Positions 1 to 10,600 of a stretch of 64,000 bases of DNA are shown in pieces. A program made the position numbers and the translations under genes. The stretch lies in assembly GCA_024195585.1 (NCBI GenBank), contig SWBL01000072.1:104989-168988 (forward strand), in the 5' to 3' direction. Origin of the DNA: Aureobasidium sp. EXF-3400 (taxonomy: Eukaryota; Ascomycota; Dothideomycetes; Dothideales; Saccotheciaceae). Under the pieces are notes generated by a model. The model saw only the letters and a program-made list of their open reading frames with translations. It had not been told where the DNA came from and did no database searches. Each line of letters opens with the position of its first letter. The stretch's first letter is position 1.

Positions 1-638
1 TTTGAACTGGTGGATCTTTTTGCTTGCATTTGTTTCAGTGCTTGTCTGCCCGAGTACCTTGGTTCTCGAATCAGTTCTTGTCATCTGATATATTTCCGGC
101 ATCGGAAAACACACCATTGCATTTCGTTTCTTCTTTGATCATTTATCAGCTATGATATAAAATTAGTTTGTGCATAAGATATCGATCATAGACATAATCT
201 TACACCACGAATCTTTTCCGCAAACAGAGGGTTTTGCGCAGCGATCTTGGTCACACATCTTAAACCTGCAGTCCATTCTGTAATAGTTGCGGGGTCGATA
301 ATAGTCTGTTCCTGTTGCTGAGGCGTTGATGTCCTTGATGGTTGTGGAACTGCTCGTTGTTGTGGAATTACAGGTTGAAAGATTGCAGCTTGAGGGTTGT
401 AGGATGTTGAAGGTTGAGCATTATTCTGCAGAAGGTTTTGTGGTATTTGGTTGAAGGGTTGAGTACTTGATTGATTGGTCTGGTTTTGTTGACGTCTTTG
501 CAGTCGTGGATCTGTGATAGTTGGAGTTGCGACTGTAGGTGGTGGAGTTTGTTGTTGATCTTGTTGTTGCTGAGGTGCGAATTGTGCAAGGGTTGCTAGG
601 ATGGAAGCAAGATCAGGGGGAACTGTTGGATCTGCCAT
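1..638 (-). CDS. Conserved fungal protein of unknown function (5' part; runs off left edge)
   Basis: Start ATG at 636-638 (MADPTVPPDL). Three exons can be read: 638-204, 149-115 and 57 to beyond base 1. Introns are 203-150 (GTAAGA...ATAG) and 114-58 (GTGTGT...CAAG), and the phase is kept through both. The first ~120 residues are Gln/Pro/Thr-rich low complexity. After them comes a folded stretch, ITEWTAGLRCVTKIAAQN, then (across introns) IRGLINDQRRNEMQWYSGRQ. I recall this Trp-Gly-Arg helical pattern from fungal proteins of unknown function, and it agrees with the splice choice. No enzyme or binding motif is seen. The 3' end is outside the window. It is divergent from the gene starting at 981 with a 342-bp gap. 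Confidence is good that it is a gene, low for any role. Confidence 0.72.
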
Positions 639-980
639 TTTTATCGTCCCTCTTTCTGTATAAGTTTGTAAGATGTCTGGTATAACAATAATAGTTTGGA
701 GTAGCAAGACGGGAAAGCAATGCTGACCATATGTGGTTAGCGTTAGGGCTGGAGACTTGCACGGAAGAAAAGAGCCGAAAACGCGCCAAGAAGGCATGAT
801 CATGCAAGAAGTTGCGGTTTCTCGACATCATTGAAGTTTTGACCCTCTGCTGCGAGAGATTCTACAACAATTGCTTCCACCTAGCTCCATTTACTCGACA
901 GCTATACCTCAAGGATACTCTTCTGGACTCTACACTCGATCTACCTTCACGAACCCACAAGACCCACCACATTTTCAAAA

Positions 981-1902
981 ATGGCGCGATCAGCCAAAGA
1001 TGCCACCCGCTTCACAGCAACCACACCATATGCCAGCGCCAAACCTCAAGGACAGTTCACCCCGGCTCCGGTACACATGGGTCAAGCCGCACCTTCTGGA
1101 GAAACACCTCAGCAAAAGATTGCAAGATTGAGAGCTGCAGCCTCTAGAGCACGAACGGGCAAGGAATCCAACTTCGATGCCGTCGTTAGAGTTGGAAGAA
1201 GATGGGCAGACAGAGCACACAGAGTGACTGCATATTCGCTGATAGGCTTGACTGGTATGCGCTACACCCCCTCTCAAGTCTGAAGCCTCCAGACACACAG
1301 AGGCGAAAGACAAGAGTAAAGGAAATGGAAACGGCAAACGAAATGCTGACATTGATCCAACAGTCGTCTGTGGAGTCACCGCATCCTTCGCCATCGGAGA
1401 CATGCTCATGCACAACCGCAAGAAGCGCAACGAATGGCTCGCCGACCAACAAGCAAAGCACCAAGTCAAGATCAACGAAGCCCGCGTAGCATTCCACCAA
1501 GGCCTCGCCGACGAAGACCAAATCCTTCTTCTCAACCAAGAGCGCACCAAATCCGAAGCTGCCGACCTCCAAAAGAAACAGCCTGGTATGATCAGTCGTA
1601 TTTTCTCATCAGCACCAAAGGAAGAGTCAAAGGGAGGCAATTTGGGCGCTGCTGCAAGAGCAGCTGCACAGAATGCTGCTTCTGAGGTCAAGGAGACGGC
1701 GACCGCTGCGAAAGAAAAGGTTAAGGATTTGGGTATTGTCAAGGCGGTGGAAGACAAGGTTGAGGAACACAAGTGGCAGAAGCCGCAAACAGTTGGTGCA
1801 GAGGCTGTTATTGGAGGCCCGCTAGACAGAGAAGCAGCAGCTTCAGTGTTGGCAGTGCAAGACAAGACACAGAGCTGGACAAACTGGTTGCTGAGGAGGT
1901 GA
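981..1902 (+). CDS. Cytochrome oxidase c assembly (COX14-type) domain protein, mitochondrial
   Basis: Two exons, 981-1254 and 1364-1902, joined over a GTATGC...CAACAG intron in phase 1, give 270 aa. The start MARSAKDATRFTATTPYAS and the core RRWADRAHRVTAYSLIGLTV followed by a hydrophobic stretch match the fungal family annotated as cytochrome oxidase c assembly domain (Pfam COX14). These are small single-pass inner-mitochondrial-membrane proteins linked to complex IV assembly. The membrane segment is at about residues 82-105 and is interrupted by the intron. It is followed by a charged, coiled-coil-prone helix (MHNRKKRNEWLADQQAKH) and an Ala/Lys/Glu-rich tail to residue 270, which is long for the family. 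Function is inferred from family resemblance, not shown in this organism. It is convergent with the small membrane protein ending at 2023. Confidence 0.7.
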
Positions 1903-2022
1903 TGGCTTGATGTGGGCATGAGTTGGTCGCATTCAATTGCTTGTAAGAATATAAAACACTTGTACATTTCTGGGGTATCATGCCAAAAGAAAAGCTCTCC
2001 GATGTTGCGTTTGTGAAAGCTT

Positions 2023-2530
2023 TCAATTGCCGTTCTGTGCAACAGGATTGTAGCTATGTCGATTCCGGAATTTCTGACCTGAATCAGCATCGAGTCTTCG
2101 AAGTTCCAAGCAATTACATACCTCGAGGTAGGTTTCAGCATATGGCTTTATCGTAGCCCAAATCAGCAATCCACAAGTTACAAGGATGAAAGTGTAAACA
2201 ATCATTTGATCCTTGGCCGAATCCCTTTGGAAGCAAGTAGTAAAGACATCATCGTCCTTTGCGTCTTTGCATATGGGCAGATTATATGATAGACAGAATT
2301 GTCTGTTACAATCGTTGCATGTTGCCTTCTTAGCTGTAGATTCACCAGGAAGTTCTGTCAAGGGAATGATTGTGCTGTTGCTGAAGCATGTGCATTTGCA
2401 GAAAGATGTTGCGGCTAGGAAGACGAGGTCAGCATTGACTTCGCTGCAAGTTAGGCATCAACACACAGGCACACAGAGCTGGGGCTATCAGGGCCAGCCA
2501 TAGAAAAAGAAGTTGTAGTCGTTGCTTCAT
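2023..2530 (-). CDS. Small secreted/membrane protein with Cys-rich ectodomain and one TM helix
   Basis: ATG at 2528-2530 opens a clear signal peptide (MKQRLQLLFLWLALIAPALCA). Exon 1 is 2530-2467. An intron (GTGTGT...CCTAG) leads to exon 2 at 2414-2122. A second possible intron, 2121-2074 (GTATGT...GTCAG, 48 nt, a multiple of three), would leave exon 3 at 2073-2023 and a 135-aa protein; if retained the protein is 151 aa. The mature part has a Cys-rich ectodomain (FCKCTCFSNST, TCNDCNRQFCL, ICK, TTCFQRDSAKD) and then a single hydrophobic helix (about 20 residues, YTFILVTCGLLIWATIKPY). I recognise it as a conserved fungal type I membrane protein without an assigned role. It is divergent from the gene at 2712 with a 181-bp shared promoter. 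Confidence 0.7.
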
Positions 2531-2711
2531 TGTTGATGTCTTGTCTCTATTCTTGTCAAGATGAGCACTCTTGTTGATCATGGCCAGACGATGGCAGCCA
2601 CGCCGCCAAGGCCAAAAGTGCGGGGCCGGCGATTTTCATGTGCAAGTGCATCAAAGACGCGCCGAACAATTTTCCCAACTTGCTGACCGCTGCTTGATGA
2701 TCCCATCAGCA

Positions 2712-4370
2712 ATGGCAGAAACCGACCGCGTGCGCCTACACATCAGTCCATTCAACGCAACTCTCTACCAGAACATCATTCCAGCATCCATTCAACCAAA
2801 CGCCACAAACGTATCTTACCACACCGTGCAAACTTTTCCCGAACGCGGCTTTGGCTTTGTAGAATTACCCAGAGCGGACGCCGACAAGTTGCGCAAGAAG
2901 CTCAACGGCTACACACTTCGAGGACAAAAGATGGCCATCCAAGAAGCAAAGCCTGAGAAGAGGAGACGCCGCGACAAGGACGACGATGCCGAGGAAGAAG
3001 TAGAAAAACAACCGCGCAAAAAGGCCAAGAAGGAAAAATCGTCCAAGAAAAAGGACAAGGAATACACTGGCTTCGAGCTCCCCGACGACAGACAAGTAAA
3101 GCGCGGATGGACCGAAGAGCCCTCCAAATACAACAAGGACAAGAAGGAAAAATCATCAAAGTCCGGCGACAAGACGGACAAGACACCAAGGAGAGAAAAG
3201 TCAAAATACTCGTCCAAGCAAGAAGTCCTCTTCAAGCAAAAGCTCCCGGAGGCCGTCCTGATGGCCCAAAAAGCAGATGGCAAAGACAAGAAGAACAAAA
3301 ACTCAAAACTACCCAGAAACATCTCCGTCATCCACGAGTTTGAAAAGAACAAGCCTGTGCCTTCGTTCTTGAAGTCCAGTATCTCAAGCAAAACTTCTGC
3401 GACTGCTGATTTCGTTCCTGGTATGGGATGGGTTGATGCAGAGGGAAATGTCATCGAGGAAGTTCAGGTCAAGCCGAAGCGTGAGGTTAGAATTGCCAGG
3501 ATGGTGGACACGCCTGTTGAGATCAGAATCAAGCCTGTTGCTCCCAAGGAGCCTGCTATGCATAAGGACATCACTGCCGGCGCAAAAGCGCTAGGATACA
3601 TCTCGTCGAGCGACGAGAGCTCAGTTGTGTCTTCCGAGAGCGAAGAGGAAACGAGTGACGATAGCGACGACGACGAAGAAGAAGACGAAGTCAATGAAGC
3701 AACAGAAGCCGAAAAGGAAGATATCGCAGAAGAAATAGAAGAAGGCGCCAAGGAAATCGCTGCCCCAGCACCAACAGAGCAACAAGACTCACCCTCAGAC
3801 AACGAACAAGCCGCCCTGAACAAAACCTCAACCCCCGAACCCATGGAAACCTCCCCCCAACCAACCACTCCCCGCGAAATCCACCCCCTGGAAGCCCTCT
3901 TCAAGAAAAAGGCCCCTTCAGACACTACCCCCCGCCCCGCCCCCATCAACACATCCTTCTCCTTCGGCATCACCGACGACATCGACGAAGACATGCAAGA
4001 CCCCGACCCCCAATACCCCTCTACCCCCTACACCCGCACCCGCGACATCCGCTCAGCAGCACCCACCCCCGACACCGCCGCCATTGGCAGAAAATTCTCC
4101 TTCTCCTTTGCTGGCAATAACAATTTCTCCCACGATGAGGATATCGAAGAGGGATATGAAGATGAAGATGATCAGTGGCAAAATGCTAATATGGAACCGT
4201 TGGGTGTTAAGGAAGTTAAGGAGGGAGAAGGGGAGGAAGAGACGGAGTTTGCAAAGTGGTTTTGGGAGAATAGGGGTGATAGTAATAGGGCTTGGAAGAA
4301 GAGGAGGAGGGATGTTATGAAGGTTAAGCGACAGAGAGAGAATAGGAGGGTCAGTAGACGTGTTGTGTAA
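2712..4370 (+). CDS. NOL8-like nucleolar RRM protein
   Basis: An intronless frame of 552 aa from the ATG at 2712 (MAETDRVRLHISPF). An in-frame upstream extension to 2571 exists, but the 2712 start sits directly before the conserved domain. Residues ~5-85 form an RNA-recognition motif (RVRLHISPFN strand; RNP1-like ERGFGFVELP). It is followed by long Lys/Arg- and Asp/Glu-rich disordered tracts typical of nucleolar assembly factors. The C-terminus has FAKWFWENRGDSNRAWKKRR and ends basic, a signature I associate with NOL8-like proteins in fungi. The likely role is nuclear or nucleolar RNA binding in ribosome biogenesis. The acidic run around residues 320-350 and the basic runs are part of the family style. 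Function is by resemblance only. Confidence 0.75.
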   Translation: MAETDRVRLHISPFNATLYQNIIPASIQPNATNVSYHTVQTFPERGFGFVELPRADADKLRKKLNGYTLRGQKMAIQEAKPEKRRRRDKDDDAEEEVEKQPRKKAKKEKSSKKKDKEYTGFELPDDRQVKRGWTEEPSKYNKDKKEKSSKSGDKTDKTPRREKSKYSSKQEVLFKQKLPEAVLMAQKADGKDKKNKNSKLPRNISVIHEFEKNKPVPSFLKSSISSKTSATADFVPGMGWVDAEGNVIEEVQVKPKREVRIARMVDTPVEIRIKPVAPKEPAMHKDITAGAKALGYISSSDESSVVSSESEEETSDDSDDDEEEDEVNEATEAEKEDIAEEIEEGAKEIAAPAPTEQQDSPSDNEQAALNKTSTPEPMETSPQPTTPREIHPLEALFKKKAPSDTTPRPAPINTSFSFGITDDIDEDMQDPDPQYPSTPYTRTRDIRSAAPTPDTAAIGRKFSFSFAGNNNFSHDEDIEEGYEDEDDQWQNANMEPLGVKEVKEGEGEEETEFAKWFWENRGDSNRAWKKRRRDVMKVKRQRENRRVSRRVV

Positions 4371-4587
4371 GCATGTAAATGTACACATGTTTAGGTCTGT
4401 TGTGGAAATATGTCTTCTGAAACTAGCATGGGAATGGCGTGTATCATGTTCACGAGTCCTGGTCTTTCTAACTATCATCTAGTGGATCAATACACAGATC
4501 TCTTTCACTCCCACGATACAACAGTCTTTTCTGCAAGCTGAGTGTCTTGTGTTATCTTATCTTTCCCATCCTTCTCTTATCCTGTTT

Positions 4588-4836
4588 CTACGTTCTCTTC
4601 TTCCCACCAATCCCACACCCACTCATCATCCCACACAACTCCTCATATCCTCTATCCACAGTCCTACTTCTCATCACCTCATGCTTCTTACCCAAACTCC
4701 TCAGTCCCTGAAACCCAGTTGCTCTCAACTGAGCAGCTTGTATCCCGCTAAGTTGACCTTGACCACTGCCAAAAGGTGTAGAGTTACGGGCTTGTGAAGT
4801 TTCGCGGACGTTGGTTTGCCAGTCGAATATAGCCAT
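4588..4836 (-). CDS. Very small hypothetical protein (82 aa), uncertain
   Basis: ATG at 4834-4836 opens MAIFDWQTNVRETSQARNST and continues 82 aa to a stop at 4588. The frame is open well upstream (to about 5090), so a longer protein with an upstream exon is possible. I prefer the short form because a TATATAAG box lies on the same strand at about 5013-5020, inside that extension. The N-terminal half (SQARNSTPFGSGQGQLSGIQ) has a clean protein-like composition; the last third is less convincing. I recognise no family. It lies divergent from another tiny gene at 5457, so the two might share control. This could also be a non-coding transcript. Confidence 0.35.
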   Translation of the reverse strand: MAIFDWQTNVRETSQARNSTPFGSGQGQLSGIQAAQLRATGFQGLRSLGKKHEVMRSRTVDRGYEELCGMMSGCGIGGKKRT

Positions 4837-5456
4837 TGAGAAATCAGAGGAAGGTTGGTTGGAGCAGGGGAAGATGCGGGTTAGGGTGGAGGATTGGTTG
4901 GGGGAGGGGGATTTGAGTGGGAGGACGAGGGTTTTGGAGGTGTTGGTGGATTGTTGGGTGGAGCATTTCTGATGTGTTGAGGGGATAGCGCTGAGAGCCG
5001 GGAACTTATATACTGTGGTCTTTGCAGTGAGTTCACCCTCGACCTCGACCTTGACATTGACCTCGAGATCCACAGCACAATGGAGTTGCTAAAAACAGCA
5101 TACCAGCCAAAACATCTCATCAATACAACAACGGACCCATTGTCGATTGAGCTGGTGGAAGAGTTCAAGACAAATCTTTTGTTCTTCTGAGACATCTATC
5201 TTTGTCCTTTGGAACAGTCTGACTTTTATCACCAACACCCCAACTCATTGTTCTGTGTGATATCTCGAGTCCAACACGAGCCTTTGCGATAGACAGCTCA
5301 AGGGTAGTGTAAGGTATATAATGCCTCAGTACACATCTGGTTTCTAGTCCAGACGAACCAGAACATCCATCCATCCATCCAACCACTCTTCTCAACAACC
5401 AAGAACTCCAGCACACAACACGCTTCTCATATCTCTCTCTCAAATCCTCTAAACCA

Positions 5457-5678
5457 ATGCCTCCACCAAAGTACAACCCCAGCTCCTACACCGTAAAAAA
5501 GCCCAAACCTCTCGACCCAACGCTCAAAGGTTTCCTCAGGGACAACAAGAAGGTCGGGGTAGCAAGAAAAAAGTCATGGGACTTCCAACGTGCAGGTCAT
5601 ACTCAGAGTGATGGCAACGATCTCGCGGGAATCTTTGGCAAAATGAGTATCTCCGGAAACAACTCTGCTGAGAAGTGA
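5457..5678 (+). CDS. Very small hypothetical protein (73 aa)
   Basis: A single-exon frame of 73 aa starting MPPPKYNPSSYTVKKPKPLD and ending in a Ser/Asn-rich tail. It is basic and Pro-rich with a central GFLRDNKKVGVARKKSWDFQ segment, and has no signal peptide or membrane helix. A TATATA box at 5315-5320 lies about 140 bp upstream, and the leader is CT-rich with a CATC/CATCC tandem run near 5367-5385, which is promoter-like for fungi. No family is recognised. The composition (Lys-Pro rich, one Trp-Asp-Phe motif) looks like a real small protein rather than a chance frame. Confidence 0.5.
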   Translation: MPPPKYNPSSYTVKKPKPLDPTLKGFLRDNKKVGVARKKSWDFQRAGHTQSDGNDLAGIFGKMSISGNNSAEK

Positions 5679-5916
5679 ACATACAGGGAGAGAGAAATCT
5701 ACGAGATATTATGGGTGGAGAGATGTAAGATATTCAGGGATGTAGTGAAGTCTATATTACACTATTTTAAAGATGCTATATCTAAGTTGTTGTACAACAT
5801 GTGAAGTATATAAAGAAGAGTCATAAGTTGGTGCGGGACGTGTCATACTCCCGGAGTTTTGGTACAGATGACCAAGCATTGTTCATGCTATGGTGTGGAA
5901 ATTCAACTTCATACTC

Positions 5917-7518
5917 TTAGTTGGCGATAACCCACAGGCCGATAGGGCAGGGGTTCCAATCCTGGAACCACGATGCACGGTAGTTTCCAGTGGCAGTAAG
6001 CTCGTATGAGATGGTCTGACCAACGGCGCAGTCACCAGTGGTGATGGTGTAGGCGTTGCCGGTAGAAACACCCTTCTCGCCAAAGTCCTTGGCGACGGCA
6101 GGCTGGTTGTTGAAGGTGGTCTTCTCGTCAGCAGCGTTCTTCAGCTGCTTGAAGTCAATGCCGCCGTTGCCGGACTCAGAGACGAAAGAGGTCTCGAGTT
6201 GCTGCTGAGTAGGGAAGGTGAAGATAACCTCGCACTGCTTGCCTTCGTAGCTCTGGGGAATGTCAAAGCTGAAGATGGTGCTGTTGCCGTTGCCGACGTA
6301 AGCGTTGTACTGAGTACCGTAGGCGGTGTCGGGGCTGTTGCTGTCGACGGGGACGATCAGGCGGGGCTTCAAGTAGGAGTCCATGCCGGGGAGATCACGG
6401 GGGCAGTTTCCAGTGCCGGAAGGTGTGGCGGAAGGCTGCTGGGAAGAGGAAACCTTGGTCTCAGTGACAGGGGCCTGGGACACAGTGGTAGGCTTGGCGA
6501 CTGAGGTGGTGACCTGCTGAGTAACAGACTCGGTGACAGGAGGCTGCTGGACGGACTTGGTCTCTGTGACGGGAGACTGGACGGTAGTGGGCTGTTCAAT
6601 AGTGGTGGGCTGCTCGATGGTAGTCTTCTGAGTGACCTCCTCGGTGACGGGAGGAAGAGTCTGAGTCTGAGTTTGCTCCTCAGTGCGCACAGCAGTGGAT
6701 GTGATCTCCTCAGTCTTGTAGACAGTGGTGGTCTCCTCGTGGGTCTGGTAGACGGTAGTAGGAACAGTCTTAGTCTCGTTGATGGTGCTGTATTGAGTCT
6801 GAGTTTGGTAGATAGTGGTGGGGATCTGCTTGGTCTCAGTCTGGTAGGCAGTGTCGGTGTGCTCTTGAGTCTGAGTCTGGTATTGAGTCTTGTACTCAGT
6901 GACAGGGACGGTAACGTTGTTCTGCTGAGTGACAGTCTTCACGACGGTCGAGGGCTGGCACTGCTCGGTAGAAACGGAGACGGAGACAGAGGGAGCAGGA
7001 GTCGAGACGGAAACAGAGACTGCGGTGGTGGCGGGAGGGGCGGAAGAGGCAGGAGCTGACGAAGGGGCAGCACAAGTTCCGTCAGCGCTGCTCAAGCCGA
7101 CCTTGACGCACTTGGGCATGTTGTCCAGAGGCTTGGTGTAGATGTTGTAGTTGCCGTTGTCATCAACGGGGCATGCGTAGAATGTAGCATCACCGTCGTG
7201 CTCAATCTGACCAGAAGAAGCAATAGAGAAGCCTCCGGTAGGGGAAGCGCCCTGGTCGCACTGGAATTGAGTTGTAGGACCAGTAAGGATGCATCCTCTG
7301 CCATTCTTGTCGGTGATCTTGCCATCGTCAATGCAATAAGTAGCACCAGATTGGTTAGGACCGAAGCGGTTCTGGCCATCGCTGAGCTGGCCCAATGAAC
7401 CGCCCTCAACGCCGTCACCAGAGACGTTGATGCCGAAGCAGCATGATGACTGTCTGGTTTGGAGAACGCGAGCAGATGCGGCCGAGGCAAGAGCCAAGGT
7501 TTGGAGTGTGTACTTCAT
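5917..7518 (-). CDS. Secreted But2-domain cell-wall protein
   Basis: An intronless 533-aa frame. I take the start at 7518 (MKYTLQTLALASAASARVLQ), which gives a clean signal peptide and a Lys/Arg processing region; an ATG five codons earlier is also in frame. Domains in order: signal (1-17), an N-terminal Cys-containing globular module (~25-160, with SCCFGINVSGDG, ATYCIDDGKI, CDQGASPTGGFSI), then a Thr/Val/Gln/Glu-rich stalk (~170-370) built of short repeats such as VYQTQTQ and TTIEQPTT. A C-terminal module (~375-533) starts at CPRDLPGMDSYLKPRLI and ends CPIGLWVIAN; this matches the But2 C-terminal family. Such proteins are predicted to be extracellular or wall-bound. A TATAAA box lies about 150 bp upstream at 7668-7673. 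Confidence 0.8.
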   Translation of the reverse strand: MKYTLQTLALASAASARVLQTRQSSCCFGINVSGDGVEGGSLGQLSDGQNRFGPNQSGATYCIDDGKITDKNGRGCILTGPTTQFQCDQGASPTGGFSIASSGQIEHDGDATFYACPVDDNGNYNIYTKPLDNMPKCVKVGLSSADGTCAAPSSAPASSAPPATTAVSVSVSTPAPSVSVSVSTEQCQPSTVVKTVTQQNNVTVPVTEYKTQYQTQTQEHTDTAYQTETKQIPTTIYQTQTQYSTINETKTVPTTVYQTHEETTTVYKTEEITSTAVRTEEQTQTQTLPPVTEEVTQKTTIEQPTTIEQPTTVQSPVTETKSVQQPPVTESVTQQVTTSVAKPTTVSQAPVTETKVSSSQQPSATPSGTGNCPRDLPGMDSYLKPRLIVPVDSNSPDTAYGTQYNAYVGNGNSTIFSFDIPQSYEGKQCEVIFTFPTQQQLETSFVSESGNGGIDFKQLKNAADEKTTFNNQPAVAKDFGEKGVSTGNAYTITTGDCAVGQTISYELTATGNYRASWFQDWNPCPIGLWVIAN

Positions 7519-7667
7519 GTTGTATTTCGACAACGGAACGGTACTGTGAGCGAAGGTATAAAAGAAGCGAAAGAAAGGTGAGATTAGAAAAGAATCTTCT
7601 TGTTGGTGGAAGAGTCGACAATTGGTTGCTGATGATAGAGAAATTTTGGGAGGTCGAGCATCACCTC

Positions 7668-7673
7668 TTTATA
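7668..7673 (-). promoter_or_regulatory. TATA box of the But2-domain gene
   Basis: TATAAA on the minus strand, followed by AGAGGTG, about 150 bp upstream of the ATG at 7518. It suits a strongly expressed secreted protein gene. Inference from position only. Confidence 0.4.
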
Positions 7674-10600
7674 CACGCTTGTTGAAAGGTGCAAGCATGA
7701 TCAACGTGTTGTATCGACGATGATCGCCAGCCATTTCTTCAGTGGATGTCATAGCCAGCCCTAGGATCAAGTTGGAGACGAGACATGAAAGTTGAGTTGG
7801 GCGTCATCAATACGAATTGCAGCACAGCATTGGCTCGAGTGTAGGAAGTGGAGGTAGCTGACAAAAGGCATCCTCTTAGGTAAAGCTCCAGTCACAAATC
7901 ATATTATCCACTCGGGTTGCGAGTTGTTGACTCGGATTGTTACCCCAACAGCGGAAGGGCGAGGGAGAAGGATCTGGTACCCGGGTACATGCGAATATTC
8001 CTGCCAAAAGGTTGTGTCGGCGGAATATGCTCAGCATCAGCACACTTGACCATCGCACATGTCTGGTCTTCATCAACACATGGTTATTTCACCAGCGGCT
8101 TACTCAGTACAGAACGGTTGTATGTTACTCGATCCATGATAAATACCGCATGTATCACGGTGTTGGCGAAAATCCTTCCACTTCACAATTCGCGAATGTC
8201 GGCAGCAGGACCGAAGAGGAACAGGCAGGACAGAATGAAGATCTTAGTGGCAGCGATTCCAGTGAGATCGTGTCTCGATACGTGCGCGTACGAGTGTGGG
8301 TAACATGACGAAAAGTTGAAGGATGAACGAATGATGTCGAAGAGAAGCTCAAGGAACCCTGCCGCCCTCCCGTTGGCTTAACTGGGGTATTTTATGGGGA
8401 TGTTCAGGAACAAGAAGCAAATCAATCGAAAAATAGCAACCGGAAGGCGGCTGGAAAGAAGATCGCGAAAAAAAGAAGTGGTTCATGGTTGGCTTTGTGC
8501 TTGTTCCTGCGTAGATTTTGCAGCAGCGAACGTCGGAGCGGAAGTCGCGGTGCCAAGCTCGACCAAGATCAACCTCGCTCCTTCTTTCTTCAGTCTTCCC
8601 CTGACAGCAAGCACGACCTCCCGCTGTCGTCCATCACCATCACAGCATGCGACTTATGTCATACGGTTGACGCGGCCCGCGGGATTCTTCGCTTCCTTGT
8701 CCAAGTGCAGGGTCAACCTGCCAGGTTGAGACGTGTGAGACTCGCGAGTTTGCATCGAGCGAGTAACATGCTCTGGAGGTACTCGGAGCCTTTGTGCTCT
8801 CACGATCAACGAATCACACTTCATGAAAATCGAGAGTCCACTCTCCGCGCAACCGCCGACTCGTAGACGACAGATGAGAAGGCAGGGTACCCAGTCTTCT
8901 GCCTTTGACCGTCTCCTCTGGACTCTCCCTCCTTCGCCAACCCACGAGGCTCTTCGGTCACTCGGCCACCTCATCTTGATGTACTGATATACACCCACAC
9001 TTGGCAGAAACATGCGTAGAAGTCCTCCGAAGCTTCAAACGTGTCTGACCACAATCCCACTACATGTGACGCTCTCGGACACTCAACATGTCAAAGACAA
9101 CGCGAGGGTGATTGAAGGCTAGAAGCACCCATGGCTGAATCGATCAAACAAGAGAAGGATCAGTCGGGTAGAGGAATTAAGCTGTCGAAGGCAAACGAGG
9201 CTGATTCCAAAAGAGAATGACATTCCTGCTAGATTGCAAGTCTGCATACACCATTGATGGACATGGCATTAATCGGGACCTGTCAATGATTCTTCTCGAT
9301 GTGTACTGTAGCCCCATCTCACGGAGGATCACATAACTCATGGTAAGCTGAGGTGACGATATCTTAGATGTGTTTTGTTTCACACACATAGTATGGCAAA
9401 ATAGCGTTCTCGCATTACTTGACTCTAAGGTGGGCAATTGTACCGAGGCTGAGCATATACCAGGGTCGCCCTAGCCACAAGGATTTTTGAATATCTTTTA
9501 AGCTTGCTAGCAGTTTCTGCCACTGTGAAATATATTTTGTGAGTCCGGAGCATAGTATAGCACTCTTTGAGTATCGAAACATGTGTTTGGGAAGTTCTGT
9601 ACCTTTATCACGGTGTTGTGGTGAGCAAGTTGGGATATAAGAATTTGGGAATCATATCTCTAACAAAGCTTCGGCAGACTGTACGCTTTGAGATTGCGTT
9701 CGCGACCAAAAAGGATGACCAACCACTCTCTCGAATTCACGGAGGTTGCGCGTCTCAAACACCGATTCAGCATGCTGTAACACAAAGGATTCTACACAGG
9801 GATCAGGACAGGGCTACCGACCCTCATCGGCATTGTTGACTTGTTTGTGTAGGGCGTCGTTCACTCAGGCGCGTTAACAAGTCATCACTCCACCATCCAA
9901 AAAGCAAAGCACAAGAAAATTGCGCTGTCGGATCCTTCACGGACTCACGCAGTACACGGACTCTGACTGCAAACACCATAAACAAGTAGTGGCGCTGTAG
10001 CAGGGAAACTTGCTAGCCGTACGAGGTCGCACCCGGCCACGTGCAGAGACGGCATCTTGCTTCGCTGGCTGAATACGGTACTCACCTTCACTCCATATAC
10101 TCCCTATACTCCGTATAAGCACCCAACCGTCCAAGACGACCCTTATAGTCTTCTCTCACGTGGCAGAAGAGTGATTCAACAAGGCACCGCACCTGAACAG
10201 CACGCCCAAGACCTCACATAGCAACGACGGCATGAAGTTTCTCAAGATCAAAGCATGATCCTCTGCCAAGTGCCCGAATAGAGGGGTAAGCAGCTATATA
10301 TCTCCACTCGATGAGGGGAAGAACTGGAAAAATGGAGTGACATCCACGAAGGTGGATATTTGTTAGCGAAAAGAAGCCTTGGCATGGCTGTCTACGCCGA
10401 TCACTCACGTTTCGCTCATGCAAAGCAGAAGAAAGCATCATCGCATGGCTCCTATACGAACGGGTCGGAGTCTTGGCTCTTCGAAGAAACCAAAACTCCT
10501 AGCAACAATTGTTGCTCTAAAGACTTGGCCTACGCAGGTGGAAGCCTTCAAAAATCTCTCCACAAGTTCTTGCACCGCATGTTCCCGTTTCTGCCACCAA

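Noticed and set aside
990..2141. Long 383-codon open frame on the minus strand opposite the COX14-type gene
   Set aside because: It is antisense to a well-supported spliced gene and its translation (Ser/Cys/Leu-rich) has no domain sense. Only its first few codons could matter as an alternative last exon of the small membrane protein, and that would be an implausible fusion.
3464..3994. 176-codon minus-strand Ser-rich frame
   Set aside because: Reverse shadow of the acidic low-complexity part of the NOL8-like gene (GAA/GAC codons read backwards give Ser/Phe).
5060..5196. Short plus-strand frame MELLKTAYQPKHLINTTTDP in the region between the two tiny genes
   Set aside because: Only about 38 codons with no upstream or downstream extension; it overlaps the likely promoter of the minus-strand small gene.
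7917..9013. Several overlapping 60-130 codon frames
   Set aside because: Frames on both strands overlap, none starts with a plausible leader or shows domain-like composition, and no splice joins improve them.
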